DNA of 64,000 nucleotides from Legionellales bacterium (GTDB lineage Bacteria > Pseudomonadota > Gammaproteobacteria > Berkiellales > Berkiellaceae): the NCBI GenBank assembly GCA_002708265.1, contig PANA01000005.1, positions 397,626 through 461,625 of the forward strand, in the 5' to 3' direction. Each line of letters starts with the position of its first letter. Within the stretch, counting starts at the first letter, position 1. The position numbers were made by a program, and so were the translations under genes. Below are positions 8,107 through 16,918 of the stretch, piece after piece. The notes beneath the pieces were generated by a model. It was not told the origin of the DNA and ran no database searches. It saw nothing but the letters and a program-made list of their open reading frames with translations.

Positions 8107-9618
8107 ATGGTGAGCGCTCCTTTAACACCAGAGCAGCGGAAACGGATGGCCGAGGCGCAAGTGTATATCCAGGGAGCGGGATCGATTGGATTATGGTTAA
8201 GCATTCAAGCTGCGCTGCATGCCCGTGCGGCGAACAGGCCATTAAACATTGTCATTTTTGAACGGCGCCCTTCTCACACACGCGAGCACGCCTTGTGGGT
8301 TAACCCAACTTGGTTCAAAGACAAGATGCATCCGGACACGCACATTCCGGGGTTAACGGATTCAACAAAGTCTATTCAGATACGCGCGAATGCATTGGAG
8401 CATTTGTTATTAGAAAAGGCACAGGCCTTAGGTGTAACGGTGATCCGTTCACAGAAAATCAGTGATTGGTGTGATAGTTTATTAAAAATTAACCAAGATG
8501 ACTTTTGGCAGCGCTCGAAGTATGAAACAGCGATTGCGGAGGGTAAAAAAGCTTGGCTGAAAGAGATTTTTCGATTAACGCCAAATGCCGATCGATTTAT
8601 AGGTACCGACGGATCGCACAGCTTAATGCGCGAACTTTTTTTCCAAGCCGAGCCGATTCACCGTCGCATTATTCGTCGGGTAGTCCAATTAAGTTTGGAA
8701 ATTGATTTATCTGAGCATCCTAAAGTTCGATTAGATTCTGCCTATCCGACAGCTGGGTTGTTTGATTTTAAAGCCATTGCTCATGTTGATGCCCGTGAGG
8801 GTCAAACTTCTCGATTAACCGCTCGTTTTTTTGTGGATGAAACAACTTATGCGCGACTACAAAAACCAGATGGCACCCCTATTGCTTCAGCGACTAATCC
8901 GCTTATTAGCGATCACTTACTCGACCATCCTTTACTAAGCCAGAAGCTACGTTACAGTTTATCGAACTGGATACAGCAAGTTGAGAGAAAACTAACGAAA
9001 GAGTTGGGGCATCCTTATTCAGTGAATTTGAGTAAGGCCAAGCTAAATACTATTTCATTGGAGCATACTCAGGCACCGACTTTCTGGCAGCGAATTTCTC
9101 GACGAGGCCGGCCTTTTGATATTGCCTTAGAGGGCGATGCTCAAGAGTTCACTCCCTTTTATAGCAGCTTGAATTCAAGTATGGGAACGGCGTGTGATTT
9201 AGCAAAAGCTTTATCGGTAAATGACCCCCAAAAGCGTAAGCCATTATTCGATCGTTATGTGCGCAACACGCGGCGGCATAGAACCTGGTTAGCCTGTTGG
9301 CTTTGGTTGAAGAATATTATCTTAACCTTCTTGACCTGGGTTCAATCCTTAACAGGCTGGGTATCTTTGACACTGAGGCAGTGGTCATTTCAGCATGCCT
9401 CGAACATGCATGCTAAAACGGACTTACTCCCCTCTCCCTGTGTGCGGCTAACAGCAACGAAAGCACATGAAGCGTCTTTACAGGGAGCATTTATCCAGCA
9501 ATTTCGTTTTAGGACGGCTTCTAGAATAGGATTGGGCTCAAATAGCAGCTGCCCAGACAATAGTGTGTATAATGAAGAGAGTCGAGAGTTAAGGAGAGCA
9601 CGACATGCCAAACCCTAA
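8107..9618 (+). CDS. MICAL-like FAD-dependent monooxygenase homologue
   Basis: The 503-residue protein has a Rossmann FAD motif GAGSIG (23-28), an ERRPSHTREHALW block (52-64) and IQIRANALEHLLLEKA (about 90-105). A second FAD motif, GTDG, is at 166-169. The ERR...LW block and the following QIR helix resemble the MICAL family, eukaryotic flavoenzymes that oxidise actin, more than the usual PHBH-like hydroxylases. A Trp-rich hydrophobic stretch lies at about 397-430. The start has GAGGAAG upstream, and the end overlaps dps by 14 bases. The flavoprotein call is firm; the MICAL relation is recalled from motif pattern, and the substrate is unknown. Confidence 0.6.
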   Translation: MVSAPLTPEQRKRMAEAQVYIQGAGSIGLWLSIQAALHARAANRPLNIVIFERRPSHTREHALWVNPTWFKDKMHPDTHIPGLTDSTKSIQIRANALEHLLLEKAQALGVTVIRSQKISDWCDSLLKINQDDFWQRSKYETAIAEGKKAWLKEIFRLTPNADRFIGTDGSHSLMRELFFQAEPIHRRIIRRVVQLSLEIDLSEHPKVRLDSAYPTAGLFDFKAIAHVDAREGQTSRLTARFFVDETTYARLQKPDGTPIASATNPLISDHLLDHPLLSQKLRYSLSNWIQQVERKLTKELGHPYSVNLSKAKLNTISLEHTQAPTFWQRISRRGRPFDIALEGDAQEFTPFYSSLNSSMGTACDLAKALSVNDPQKRKPLFDRYVRNTRRHRTWLACWLWLKNIILTFLTWVQSLTGWVSLTLRQWSFQHASNMHAKTDLLPSPCVRLTATKAHEASLQGAFIQQFRFRTASRIGLGSNSSCPDNSVYNEESRELRRARHAKP

Positions 9619-10048
9619 TGATACTGTCAAAGCTTTACATGTGGCCTTAGCAGATACATATGTTTTGTACTTAAAGACCCAAAACTACCATTGGAATGTG
9701 ACGGGTATACAATTCCACAGCTTGCACTCGATGTTTGAGGAACAGTACAAAGACTTAGCGGAAGCCGTTGATGTGATTGCTGAACGCATTCGGGCTTTAG
9801 GCCACGAAGCACCCGGCAGTTTTGAGGACTACGCCCAAACAGCAACGATTAGCGGAACACCTGTTAAAGGTGGCCCAAAAGAAATGCTGAATTCTCTAAT
9901 TGAGGGGCATGAGGGATTATGCACCTCTATGAAGCGGGTTATTGAGGCATCGAAGACCACTTCAGATCCCGTGACTGAAGATTTAGCGATTGAGCGATTA
10001 GATGCTCATGAAAAAGTCATCTGGATGCTAAAGGCGACCTTATCGTAA
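9605..10048 (+). CDS. dps: Dps-type ferritin-like DNA-protection protein
   Basis: A 147-residue ferritin-like four-helix protein. Members assemble into 12-subunit shells that oxidise and store iron using peroxide and often coat DNA in stress. The ferroxidase signature is visible: NYHWNVTG near residue 27 and a helix with SMFEEQYKDLAEAVDVIAER supplying the Asp and Glu ligands. Its ATG lies inside the end of the flavoprotein gene, and its TAA shares a base with the next ATG. The three genes may be co-translated. Confidence 0.92.
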   Translation: MPNPNDTVKALHVALADTYVLYLKTQNYHWNVTGIQFHSLHSMFEEQYKDLAEAVDVIAERIRALGHEAPGSFEDYAQTATISGTPVKGGPKEMLNSLIEGHEGLCTSMKRVIEASKTTSDPVTEDLAIERLDAHEKVIWMLKATLS

Positions 10049-10341
10049 TGATAGAGCAGCAGTTGGCTTTTAAAGCCCGCCGCTACCGATATTGGGCCTG
10101 CCTAGGGTGGGCTCTTTACGGCGTTTTAGTGTGGGTTCCGTCTTTGAGTGACGCGATACCATACATTCAATCCATACAGTTCATTGTTTTTCTCTTTGCC
10201 TACTTACTCCTTACCTGGTCATTGATGATCTTAATGGCGGCCAAACGTCGGCCCCGCTGGTGGGGTTATTTTGGTCTTCTGGGTCCGGTGGGGCTCCTTT
10301 TATACTTTGTCCCTACTGCCCCTTCAACGAATAAGTTATAA
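10048..10341 (+). CDS. Small multi-pass membrane protein of unknown function
   Basis: A 97-residue protein with three hydrophobic stretches (about 13-32, 45-65 and 71-90) separated by basic residues (KARRYRYW, AKRRPRWW), giving positive-inside signals. The start codon overlaps the dps stop (TAATG), which argues for real translation. The C-terminal WGYFGLLGPVG pattern is common in small uncharacterised inner-membrane proteins. No function can be assigned. Confidence 0.7.
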   Translation: MIEQQLAFKARRYRYWACLGWALYGVLVWVPSLSDAIPYIQSIQFIVFLFAYLLLTWSLMILMAAKRRPRWWGYFGLLGPVGLLLYFVPTAPSTNKL

Positions 10342-10374
10342 ACCATACAAACGTCCTTCCTCTCACTGTTTCAG

Positions 10375-10383
10375 TGATATAAT
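10375..10383 (+). promoter_or_regulatory. Extended -10 promoter for the 901-residue protein gene
   Basis: TGA followed by a perfect TATAAT (10378-10383) forms an extended -10 element 35 bases before the ATG at 10419. No good -35 hexamer is visible, as is usual for extended -10 promoters. Confidence 0.5.
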
Positions 10384-10418
10384 TGCGCTCCAATTGATGA
10401 GTTTTTTGGTGGTTAAAT

Positions 10419-13124
10419 ATGCTGGCGCAATGCAATCCTTTTGAAAAAGTAGATGAACAAGGGCGTTCGACTTTATATCTAGATCTTTTGGCCAATGGTA
10501 CGGCAGCGCTAGAGGATGCAGTTTTGCGCTATTGCACGCCGGGTGGTGATCTTCAAGGAACTGCTTTTTTTAAAACATTATTTGAGTTTAGAGAAGCCGA
10601 TATCTCTAAAATTGCACAGGCCATACAGGCAATGCTCGCAAAAGAAGATTGTAGTGCAACATTCATCCATCATGGCAATCCGCTACAGCATTTTCCCGTC
10701 GAACGTTTAAAAATGAAAGAAGGCGAAAGAAGGCCTGATTTTGATTTAGAACCGATATTTTCGGTGCTTTGTACAAGACCCGATCTCTATTCTGCTGATA
10801 ACGTTTTATTCCCGCTGTTCGACAAGCTTCCCCAATCTCGTACTGTTGATATAAGAATTCGTACTGCCATCTATCAGCAATACATGAAGGCTTTTTTGAG
10901 ATCACTTCGATCATTAGATGCCACTTATCTACCTGCATATAAAGAATCTCTACGGCAGGTGCTGAATATTGAAATTGATAGAGTGGGTTTAGTTGCCAAT
11001 ATAAATCTGTTGTCACTATTTCCACGTGAACATTTAAAAATGAAGGACGATGAGACTACCGCAGATTTCGATTTAAGCCCTGTATTTGAAGTGATTAACA
11101 CAAAGCCAGAACGATATCCTGCCAATGTGGTTTTGTTCCCATTATTTAATTTATACGAAGGGGGTAGTGCAGAAAGGGCATTTCGTTATGCTTTATTGAG
11201 ACAATATTTAAATACGCTCCCCAAAATTGTACTGACACCTGGATTGATTGAAGTAAACCTTCGCGTAGATGACATGTTTTACATGCTGTACGCTGATGTT
11301 CGAGATCAAAGTAAAGACGGTGAGACAAAATTAATTAATTACATGACCATTCATCCTTATGCTTTTACGCGGATGAATCGCCACAATCTGAAATTAATGG
11401 CTCAAGAAAAACCTGGGCGATTACGTTCTCATCATTTTGCAGGGAATGAAATCAATCCAATATCTTGGCTTTGCAGCTTTTGTTCTGATGAGACCTTTAA
11501 CAGATTTGTAGCTGAAGTGTTACCTGAAAAGCTTAATGACCTCCATCCCCTTCTAACTGAAGATTTTTTTCCCCGCTATTATGCAGGGGCTTCAAATGTT
11601 AGTTATAAAAAAATCCTTGAGCGTTCAATGAGATTACACCAAGCACTACCAGAGTACTATACATTCCGTCGACCTACCCCTTCGGAATCAACTATTCGAG
11701 AGCAATCAGCAACGCTTTGGGCTTCATTTCGTCATTTAACTGTAGCCCTCAAAGAAAAGACCGCTTCGGCACTAGCAGAATGGGTAGAGTTTTCTAAAGC
11801 AGTTGAAAGAACCGATCTTGTCATTAATGCTATCAACACCTCCCCATTGTTTTTAATAATGATGAAAAATCCAATGAGTTTTAGTCTCGATCAGATTGAC
11901 TGTATTAAAAAAAACTTTGATAGCTGCTTACCAACGATGCCTTTTGCCAAACAATATTTTTTGCATCACCTTGCGCGCTACTCTAGCATTTCAACCAGTC
12001 AGTCCTATTACCATAGGTCCTGGTTTTATAGACTTCCAAAACAGTTTGGCCCTTTACTGTCCCAAAAAGATCGTTACGACTTTACTTCTGGTGAGTTTTC
12101 TTTACAAATTAAATGCGACGCACCGATTTCTGACACAATCCACCCTGATCTAGTATTGATGAGAATGGAGCAACATCTACTTAAAGTCATTAATGCCAAA
12201 CTTAATCCCGTGACAATGTACCCTTTATACGAAGCAGTTGATTTATTCATCAATCACTACGTAAAGGAATATACTCGAACTTATCTAAATGATTATCTTG
12301 AGCAAAAGCGAGAAGAAGCTTGTAGAAAAGCGGAAGCGATGAACCAACCGGTACCCCTCATCGGACAACAAGAACAGTGTCGAGAGACTCTATTATTACT
12401 CACTTCTCTGTTTTCTCATCTGCAAAGCCGTACTCATCAGTCATTCTATAATCATTTTCCTTTAAGTAAGTTCAATGAACTCATTAAGAGCTCTTTTCCT
12501 GAGGATTTAAGCGTCATACTTAACCCAGGAGAAGATTTTTATATTTTGAGCAAACTTGCCTTAGCTTCGATTTTACATCTGGTTTATTACCAAAACGAGC
12601 AGGTTAAAGGGAATCCCGACGCACAATCTCAAATACGAGAGATCTGTCTAAATATGGGGGGGGTTATATTAAAACAGCTATCTGATCTCATTGGCACAAC
12701 TCATCCTACAGTACAGCCTCGTAATTTTCGCTCTCAGATTGCAGCGATTGAAACGGCTCTTGATGCTTCAGAAAAACCAAAACCCAGTGCCAAGCGCAAA
12801 AGCAATCGCTCTACTGCCTTAACTAAGCAGCTGCGATCTCTAATAGCCGAATTCGATCGTTCTATCACAGAACCAGGTTCTGGAGCTGATCAAGCATCTG
12901 GTAGTGACCCTTCAAGTGAATTAAATTTGGGCGCATGTTATCAACGATTAGCCAGCTTACCTTGCAAAGATCAACGCTCTCCAGAGGAAGAGAATCTTTT
13001 CACAGCAGCACATGCCCAAATAATTAAGCTCACTAAGGATACTATGCAAGATGAAACACCGGTCACAGCGGATGAAAGCAGCGATCTTCCTCTCACGAAA
13101 AAAGCAAAAATGACTCGCCAATAA
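10419..13124 (+). CDS. Large protein of unknown function with internal repeat and basic nuclear-signal-like segment
   Basis: I do not recognise a family in this 901-residue protein. It has a clear internal duplication: residues about 92-163 and 201-270 both start FP-(V/R)-E-(R/H)-LKMK and continue with DFDL, P-(I/V)-F and VLFPLF, at a repeat offset of about 109 residues. The centre is helical without membrane segments. The C-terminal 130 residues are low-complexity, with a basic patch KPSAKRKSNR, an acidic/Ser stretch and a final TKKAKMTRQ. The basic patches resemble monopartite nuclear localisation signals. GGTGG precedes the ATG. Its size and lack of metabolic context suggest an accessory, possibly secreted protein. 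Confidence 0.6.
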   Translation: MLAQCNPFEKVDEQGRSTLYLDLLANGTAALEDAVLRYCTPGGDLQGTAFFKTLFEFREADISKIAQAIQAMLAKEDCSATFIHHGNPLQHFPVERLKMKEGERRPDFDLEPIFSVLCTRPDLYSADNVLFPLFDKLPQSRTVDIRIRTAIYQQYMKAFLRSLRSLDATYLPAYKESLRQVLNIEIDRVGLVANINLLSLFPREHLKMKDDETTADFDLSPVFEVINTKPERYPANVVLFPLFNLYEGGSAERAFRYALLRQYLNTLPKIVLTPGLIEVNLRVDDMFYMLYADVRDQSKDGETKLINYMTIHPYAFTRMNRHNLKLMAQEKPGRLRSHHFAGNEINPISWLCSFCSDETFNRFVAEVLPEKLNDLHPLLTEDFFPRYYAGASNVSYKKILERSMRLHQALPEYYTFRRPTPSESTIREQSATLWASFRHLTVALKEKTASALAEWVEFSKAVERTDLVINAINTSPLFLIMMKNPMSFSLDQIDCIKKNFDSCLPTMPFAKQYFLHHLARYSSISTSQSYYHRSWFYRLPKQFGPLLSQKDRYDFTSGEFSLQIKCDAPISDTIHPDLVLMRMEQHLLKVINAKLNPVTMYPLYEAVDLFINHYVKEYTRTYLNDYLEQKREEACRKAEAMNQPVPLIGQQEQCRETLLLLTSLFSHLQSRTHQSFYNHFPLSKFNELIKSSFPEDLSVILNPGEDFYILSKLALASILHLVYYQNEQVKGNPDAQSQIREICLNMGGVILKQLSDLIGTTHPTVQPRNFRSQIAAIETALDASEKPKPSAKRKSNRSTALTKQLRSLIAEFDRSITEPGSGADQASGSDPSSELNLGACYQRLASLPCKDQRSPEEENLFTAAHAQIIKLTKDTMQDETPVTADESSDLPLTKKAKMTRQ

Positions 13125-13259
13125 CTGATAGCGCTTATGATTTTTTAGTAAATGCTGCACCTGCTGTTTTGTAGTTTGTCTTATTGATTGTGACCTATTG
13201 CCAGAGCAGCCTAATGCGACATTCACTATAATCGTATCAATGCTATCAAGGTTTATGGA

Positions 13260-14165
13260 ATGAGTATCAATTTAAGCGCTTTTGAGCAAGTTATAGAGCA
13301 TTTTCAACTAGGTCAGATTTACGATCTGAAGCCTGTGTTGCTCCCCACATTGAACCCGGCTGTCTTAATGAACGGTCATTTTCTGATTGAAATCAGTATT
13401 GATGATAAATTCGAGAATCCAGTTTACGCCCTTCAGCTCTTAGCGGATTTGGCAGTGCCCGTGTCTCGAGTTCGTCATGTCGACAATACCCGGCAGCATT
13501 TTCCTTTTTCAGTGATGGTCATTGAGCAAGCTCAGGGTGCTGAGCTTTATGATATATGGCCAGGCCTTCCGCCTGCAGAGCAACAACAGTGTGCCTTTAA
13601 GGCAGGTGTCCATTTAGCACAGTGCCACCAACAGAAGTTTTCTCAATTCGGTGCTCTAGTGGATATTCAGAACGGTAGAGCCTGTTCGCGTTGGATAGAA
13701 TGGGTAGATGCCAAGGCGCAGTGGTTTTTAATGCTTATTGAGCAAGCGCATTTACTGCCACCTTTACTGATAACACAAGCCAAACATAAAAGTTCTCGTC
13801 ATATAGAAAATGGGAAAGAAATTAAAAACGGTGTTTTATGCCATGGAAACTTCGACCTTAGTGCAATTTTAACACGTCGAGGACAAGTGATTCAGATGAT
13901 TGGTTTCGACCGAGCGCTCTCTGCAGATCCAGCCTGGGATTTTCGTTCGTATCGCCATATTAGCAAAGTAACACCTGGCGCTTTAGCCCCTTTGTGTGAT
14001 GGGTATCAAAGTATCAATCCATTTGATAGTACTTTTTTTGAACGGGCAGAGTTTTATAGTCTTATTGGTGAAATGGAAACGTTATGTCTGGCGCGTCATT
14101 TTGGTGATAATGATGCTGTCAGTGCTAGCGTTAGACGGTTTAGAGGACTTCTTGACAGCCAGTAA
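13260..14165 (+). CDS. Aminoglycoside-phosphotransferase-fold protein with altered catalytic loop
   Basis: The 301-residue protein resembles the APH/choline-kinase fold. An N-lobe is followed by the catalytic loop CHGNFDLSAIL (194-204) and the metal-binding region GFDRALSADPAWD (215-227). In active members the loop reads HGDxxxxNxx. Here the catalytic Asp is Asn197 and the magnesium-binding Asn is Ala202, while Asp218 remains. It may therefore be a pseudokinase or use shifted residues. A 135-bp gap upstream gives it its own promoter region. Its partner or substrate is not apparent. Confidence 0.6.
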   Translation: MSINLSAFEQVIEHFQLGQIYDLKPVLLPTLNPAVLMNGHFLIEISIDDKFENPVYALQLLADLAVPVSRVRHVDNTRQHFPFSVMVIEQAQGAELYDIWPGLPPAEQQQCAFKAGVHLAQCHQQKFSQFGALVDIQNGRACSRWIEWVDAKAQWFLMLIEQAHLLPPLLITQAKHKSSRHIENGKEIKNGVLCHGNFDLSAILTRRGQVIQMIGFDRALSADPAWDFRSYRHISKVTPGALAPLCDGYQSINPFDSTFFERAEFYSLIGEMETLCLARHFGDNDAVSASVRRFRGLLDSQ

Positions 14166-14202
14166 ATAAATATGGTTTTATTCTCAATCTTTGGGCGGCA
14201 CT

Positions 14203-14751
14203 ATGACATACGAAAGCGAACGACTGATTATTCGTCCAATGATATTAGAAGATGTTGAACCCTTCTCCCAGATCAATCAAGACTCAAAAGTAATGGAATT
14301 TTTTCCGAGTCTATTATCTTACGAACAAAGTGAAGACTTTGTGAAGAATATATTGGCGCACCAAAATGATAAAGGCTATTCCCTTAACAGCCTTATATTG
14401 AAAGATACTGGCGAGTGGATTGGATTTTGTGGATTATGGACTGTTGGGTTCACGGCTGAATTTACACCGGCCGTTGAAATTGGCTGGCGCTTAGGTAGTC
14501 AGTATTTTAAAAAGGGATATGGATCCGAGGCCGCTAGTCTTGTCTTACAGACTGCGTTTGAAGAACATCATTTGCCCAAGGTGGTGTCGTTTACGGCCCT
14601 CCAAAATATTCCTTCTATTCGGCTAATGGAAAAGATTGGATTAAAGCGCACTGGGGTATTTCGGCACCCTCGTCTACCCAGCGATCACTGGCTAAGCGAG
14701 CATGTCTACTATCAGATGACAAAACAACAATGGGCAGAGCGAAAAAGCTAG
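14203..14751 (+). CDS. GNAT N-acetyltransferase, RimJ/RimL type
   Basis: A protein of 182 residues from ATG at 14203; a TTG four codons upstream is a less likely start. It opens with the ESERLIIRPM strand typical of RimJ-like acetyltransferases, then EIGWRLGSQYFKKGYGSEA for the acetyl-CoA pyrophosphate loop. N-x-x-S-I-R-x-M-E-K-I-G-L follows near the C-terminus. The family acetylates ribosomal-protein N-termini or small amines; the substrate here is unknown. It converges on the glycosyltransferase gene with a four-base overlap. Confidence 0.85.
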   Translation: MTYESERLIIRPMILEDVEPFSQINQDSKVMEFFPSLLSYEQSEDFVKNILAHQNDKGYSLNSLILKDTGEWIGFCGLWTVGFTAEFTPAVEIGWRLGSQYFKKGYGSEAASLVLQTAFEEHHLPKVVSFTALQNIPSIRLMEKIGLKRTGVFRHPRLPSDHWLSEHVYYQMTKQQWAERKS

Positions 14752-15995
14752 CAAGCACCTACACGGAAAGCAAATTCCTCTGGCACACTTGTTTTAACCT
14801 CCTCTTTTTCCTGACCACAGGGACGCGATTCACGTAGTCGGTTAAAAGCCATCAGCCGATACCGACGTTGGATTAAAATGGCTGCTTCTTCGAGTGTGAT
14901 CTCAGCTATTTTTTCCTCACCATAGGACAGCCAAGAGAGATCGGTTTGAGAATAAGGACCATTAACAGCGGATTTAAGAGGCGTCCCATTAAAACTCAGA
15001 TGGGTAATCATATTATCTTTATGTATCTTATGCTTCATAGCTTCATCGAGTAGCCAATGGGCCAATGCTTGTGGACCAGACAAAAGGGTCGTTATTCGAA
15101 ACATCACACCGTCGTATATTACTTGGTCTATGTAAGGGCGAATATACGAAAGCATGTCTTCACGAAACGAAAGACTAGAACCATCAACCGACTCCTTCTC
15201 TTGATTGATAAGGAAACGATCAATATGCCTATCGATTGCCTCGGGAAATGACTCTTTTTCAATCATTTTTCTTAATTGAGATTCACGAACAAGCAAATGT
15301 TCTTGTCGACTACACACTAACTCAACTTGGTTTTCTTTTGCGACATCAGTTAATGGCTCTGGCATTGCGACAACATCATTCGAATGGTCATCGCCATAGT
15401 CCTCACTTGTATGCAAGGCTTCCATCACAGGTTTATAAGTATAAAATATCTGCTTACCTTTGACGTGTGAAATCAGTCTATCGATATCTACATAGACACA
15501 TCCGGCAACAAAGGGTTCTGAGGTTGCTAAATCAGTGTGAAGCAGACCGTAGTGATGACGCAACCAGTCACTCATAAAAACAGCATGCGCGCCCTCTTTC
15601 ATTTCCTTAATTGCGGTTTGTTCTTTTAGAACGAGTTGATAAATTTCTTCATCTTTTGTATTCGGAACGTGAAGGGCCCTGACTGCTTCTAATTCAACCA
15701 GCTCTAATCGATGTACTTTAGAAAACTCTAGAAGTTTTTCTTCTTCACCAATGTCTAAAAGCGCTTTTGAATAAACCAGTCGTAAATGAGCGGTAGGATT
15801 GGCGAGACGTTGTTTTAATAATAGCCAACGTTGACGCGCAGGGAGATGTTTGCCATTTTGGCTAAACCAGATAAAGGTGTAGTTCCCGAGTCTCAATCGA
15901 TACGCCGGGTCTTTTGACTCAAACATTGGGAGGATACCCACTAACCATTCAGTTTGCAAGCTAGCCATGTTAATCAATTGCATCTCGTATTGCAA
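14748..15995 (-). CDS. Candidate DXD glycosyltransferase (GT32/GT44-like) with IQ-like motif and acidic C-terminal tail
   Basis: The 415-residue protein shows the order of motifs of sugar-binding DXD glycosyltransferases. YTFIWFSQNGKHLP (39-52) corresponds to the IPKxIHFIW strand, SDWLR (142-146) to the nucleotide-sugar helix, and GCVYVDIDRL (165-174) to the DXD metal site (Asp170, Asp172). SGPQALAHWLL (306-316) corresponds to the T-GP-xL segment. Residues 370-388 (AAILIQRRYRLMAFNRLRE) resemble a calmodulin-binding IQ motif. The last 25 residues are Glu-rich and then hydrophobic, like Dot/Icm C-terminal signals. Toxins of this fold (TcdB, Legionella SetA) glycosylate host proteins. Fold call fairly firm; target and secretion are inference. 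Confidence 0.65.
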   Translation of the reverse strand: MQYEMQLINMASLQTEWLVGILPMFESKDPAYRLRLGNYTFIWFSQNGKHLPARQRWLLLKQRLANPTAHLRLVYSKALLDIGEEEKLLEFSKVHRLELVELEAVRALHVPNTKDEEIYQLVLKEQTAIKEMKEGAHAVFMSDWLRHHYGLLHTDLATSEPFVAGCVYVDIDRLISHVKGKQIFYTYKPVMEALHTSEDYGDDHSNDVVAMPEPLTDVAKENQVELVCSRQEHLLVRESQLRKMIEKESFPEAIDRHIDRFLINQEKESVDGSSLSFREDMLSYIRPYIDQVIYDGVMFRITTLLSGPQALAHWLLDEAMKHKIHKDNMITHLSFNGTPLKSAVNGPYSQTDLSWLSYGEEKIAEITLEEAAILIQRRYRLMAFNRLRESRPCGQEKEEVKTSVPEEFAFRVGAC

Positions 15996-16078
15996 CTGAA
16001 TCCACGAAGACCTGAAGTATCTGATTTTGTTATGCTGTTGATTCCATGAGACTTTTGATTAGTTAAGGGAATTAAATA

Positions 16079-16909
16079 ATGCCTAAAGGTAAGCGACCTT
16101 TTAGCTCTAGAGTGGCTACTTTCACCCCATATATGGGCTTAAGAGCACATGATGCCACGAATGTAACTTGTTCCACTCGAGATTTAAATGAGTATAGTCG
16201 TTGGTTATTTGCGGACGAAATGGCTCTAAAAGAACGACTGATTGCGCTAAAAGAAAGACTTGGAAAACCGCTGGTGATATTGGATGCCGGTTGTGGCCAA
16301 GGGTATGCCTCCAGACAGTTACTTTCCGATCCGGCACTTGAAGGTATTATTGCAAGTGTTATTGGCGTTTCACTTCATCACTTTCATTCGCTTGAAAGTT
16401 TAGCAACCGATTTCCCTTCTCGCTTTCGCTATTACCCAGGCACCGTTCAAAACGTATTGAGAAAAAGCACAGAACAGGTACATGTGATTTTAGATCTTTG
16501 GGGAGCCCTTGCTTACTCTGCAGACAAACTATCTCTTTTACATCAGTATCATGATGTATTAGTACCAGGAGGACAGCTTTATGCTTTTCAGCGACTTGAG
16601 CGGCACACCACTCAAACATTAATCCATGAAGGAGATGAAACCACTGAACTATTCCCCTTCTTGCATTGTCAGCCCGGTTTTAGTTGGTCTCGCCGACAAG
16701 GTGAAAAGGACACGCTATTATATCAAAAGAATCAGGCTCACTTCCCTATCACTGGCAGCATATCAATGACATGTTCTGAAGAGACCAATATTACAACCCC
16801 TAAAATCAAGCACTCTAGACGATTAGCTGCGGCTGGTAACGCATTAGTCCCTAAAACTGTCACCTATACATTGCACTCACGGACTTCACTTAGATCAAAA
16901 CCATATTAG
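16079..16909 (+). CDS. Class I SAM-dependent methyltransferase
   Basis: A 276-residue protein with the SAM-binding motif ILDAGCGQGYASRQLL (residues 65-80). A later acidic strand HVILDLWGALAY and the LVPGGQLYAF strand complete the usual methyltransferase pattern. The C-terminal 60 residues are Ser/Thr- and Lys/Arg-rich and look disordered. It ends nine bases before the SDR gene, so the two are probably co-transcribed. The substrate is unknown. It is divergent from the glycosyltransferase gene across 83 bp. Confidence 0.75.
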   Translation: MPKGKRPFSSRVATFTPYMGLRAHDATNVTCSTRDLNEYSRWLFADEMALKERLIALKERLGKPLVILDAGCGQGYASRQLLSDPALEGIIASVIGVSLHHFHSLESLATDFPSRFRYYPGTVQNVLRKSTEQVHVILDLWGALAYSADKLSLLHQYHDVLVPGGQLYAFQRLERHTTQTLIHEGDETTELFPFLHCQPGFSWSRRQGEKDTLLYQKNQAHFPITGSISMTCSEETNITTPKIKHSRRLAAAGNALVPKTVTYTLHSRTSLRSKPY

Positions 16910-16918
16910 GGAATCAAT

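Noticed and set aside
12957..13226. 89-residue reverse-strand ORF at the end of the 901-residue gene
   Set aside because: It mostly overlaps the real gene antisense and has no ribosome site or homologous pattern.
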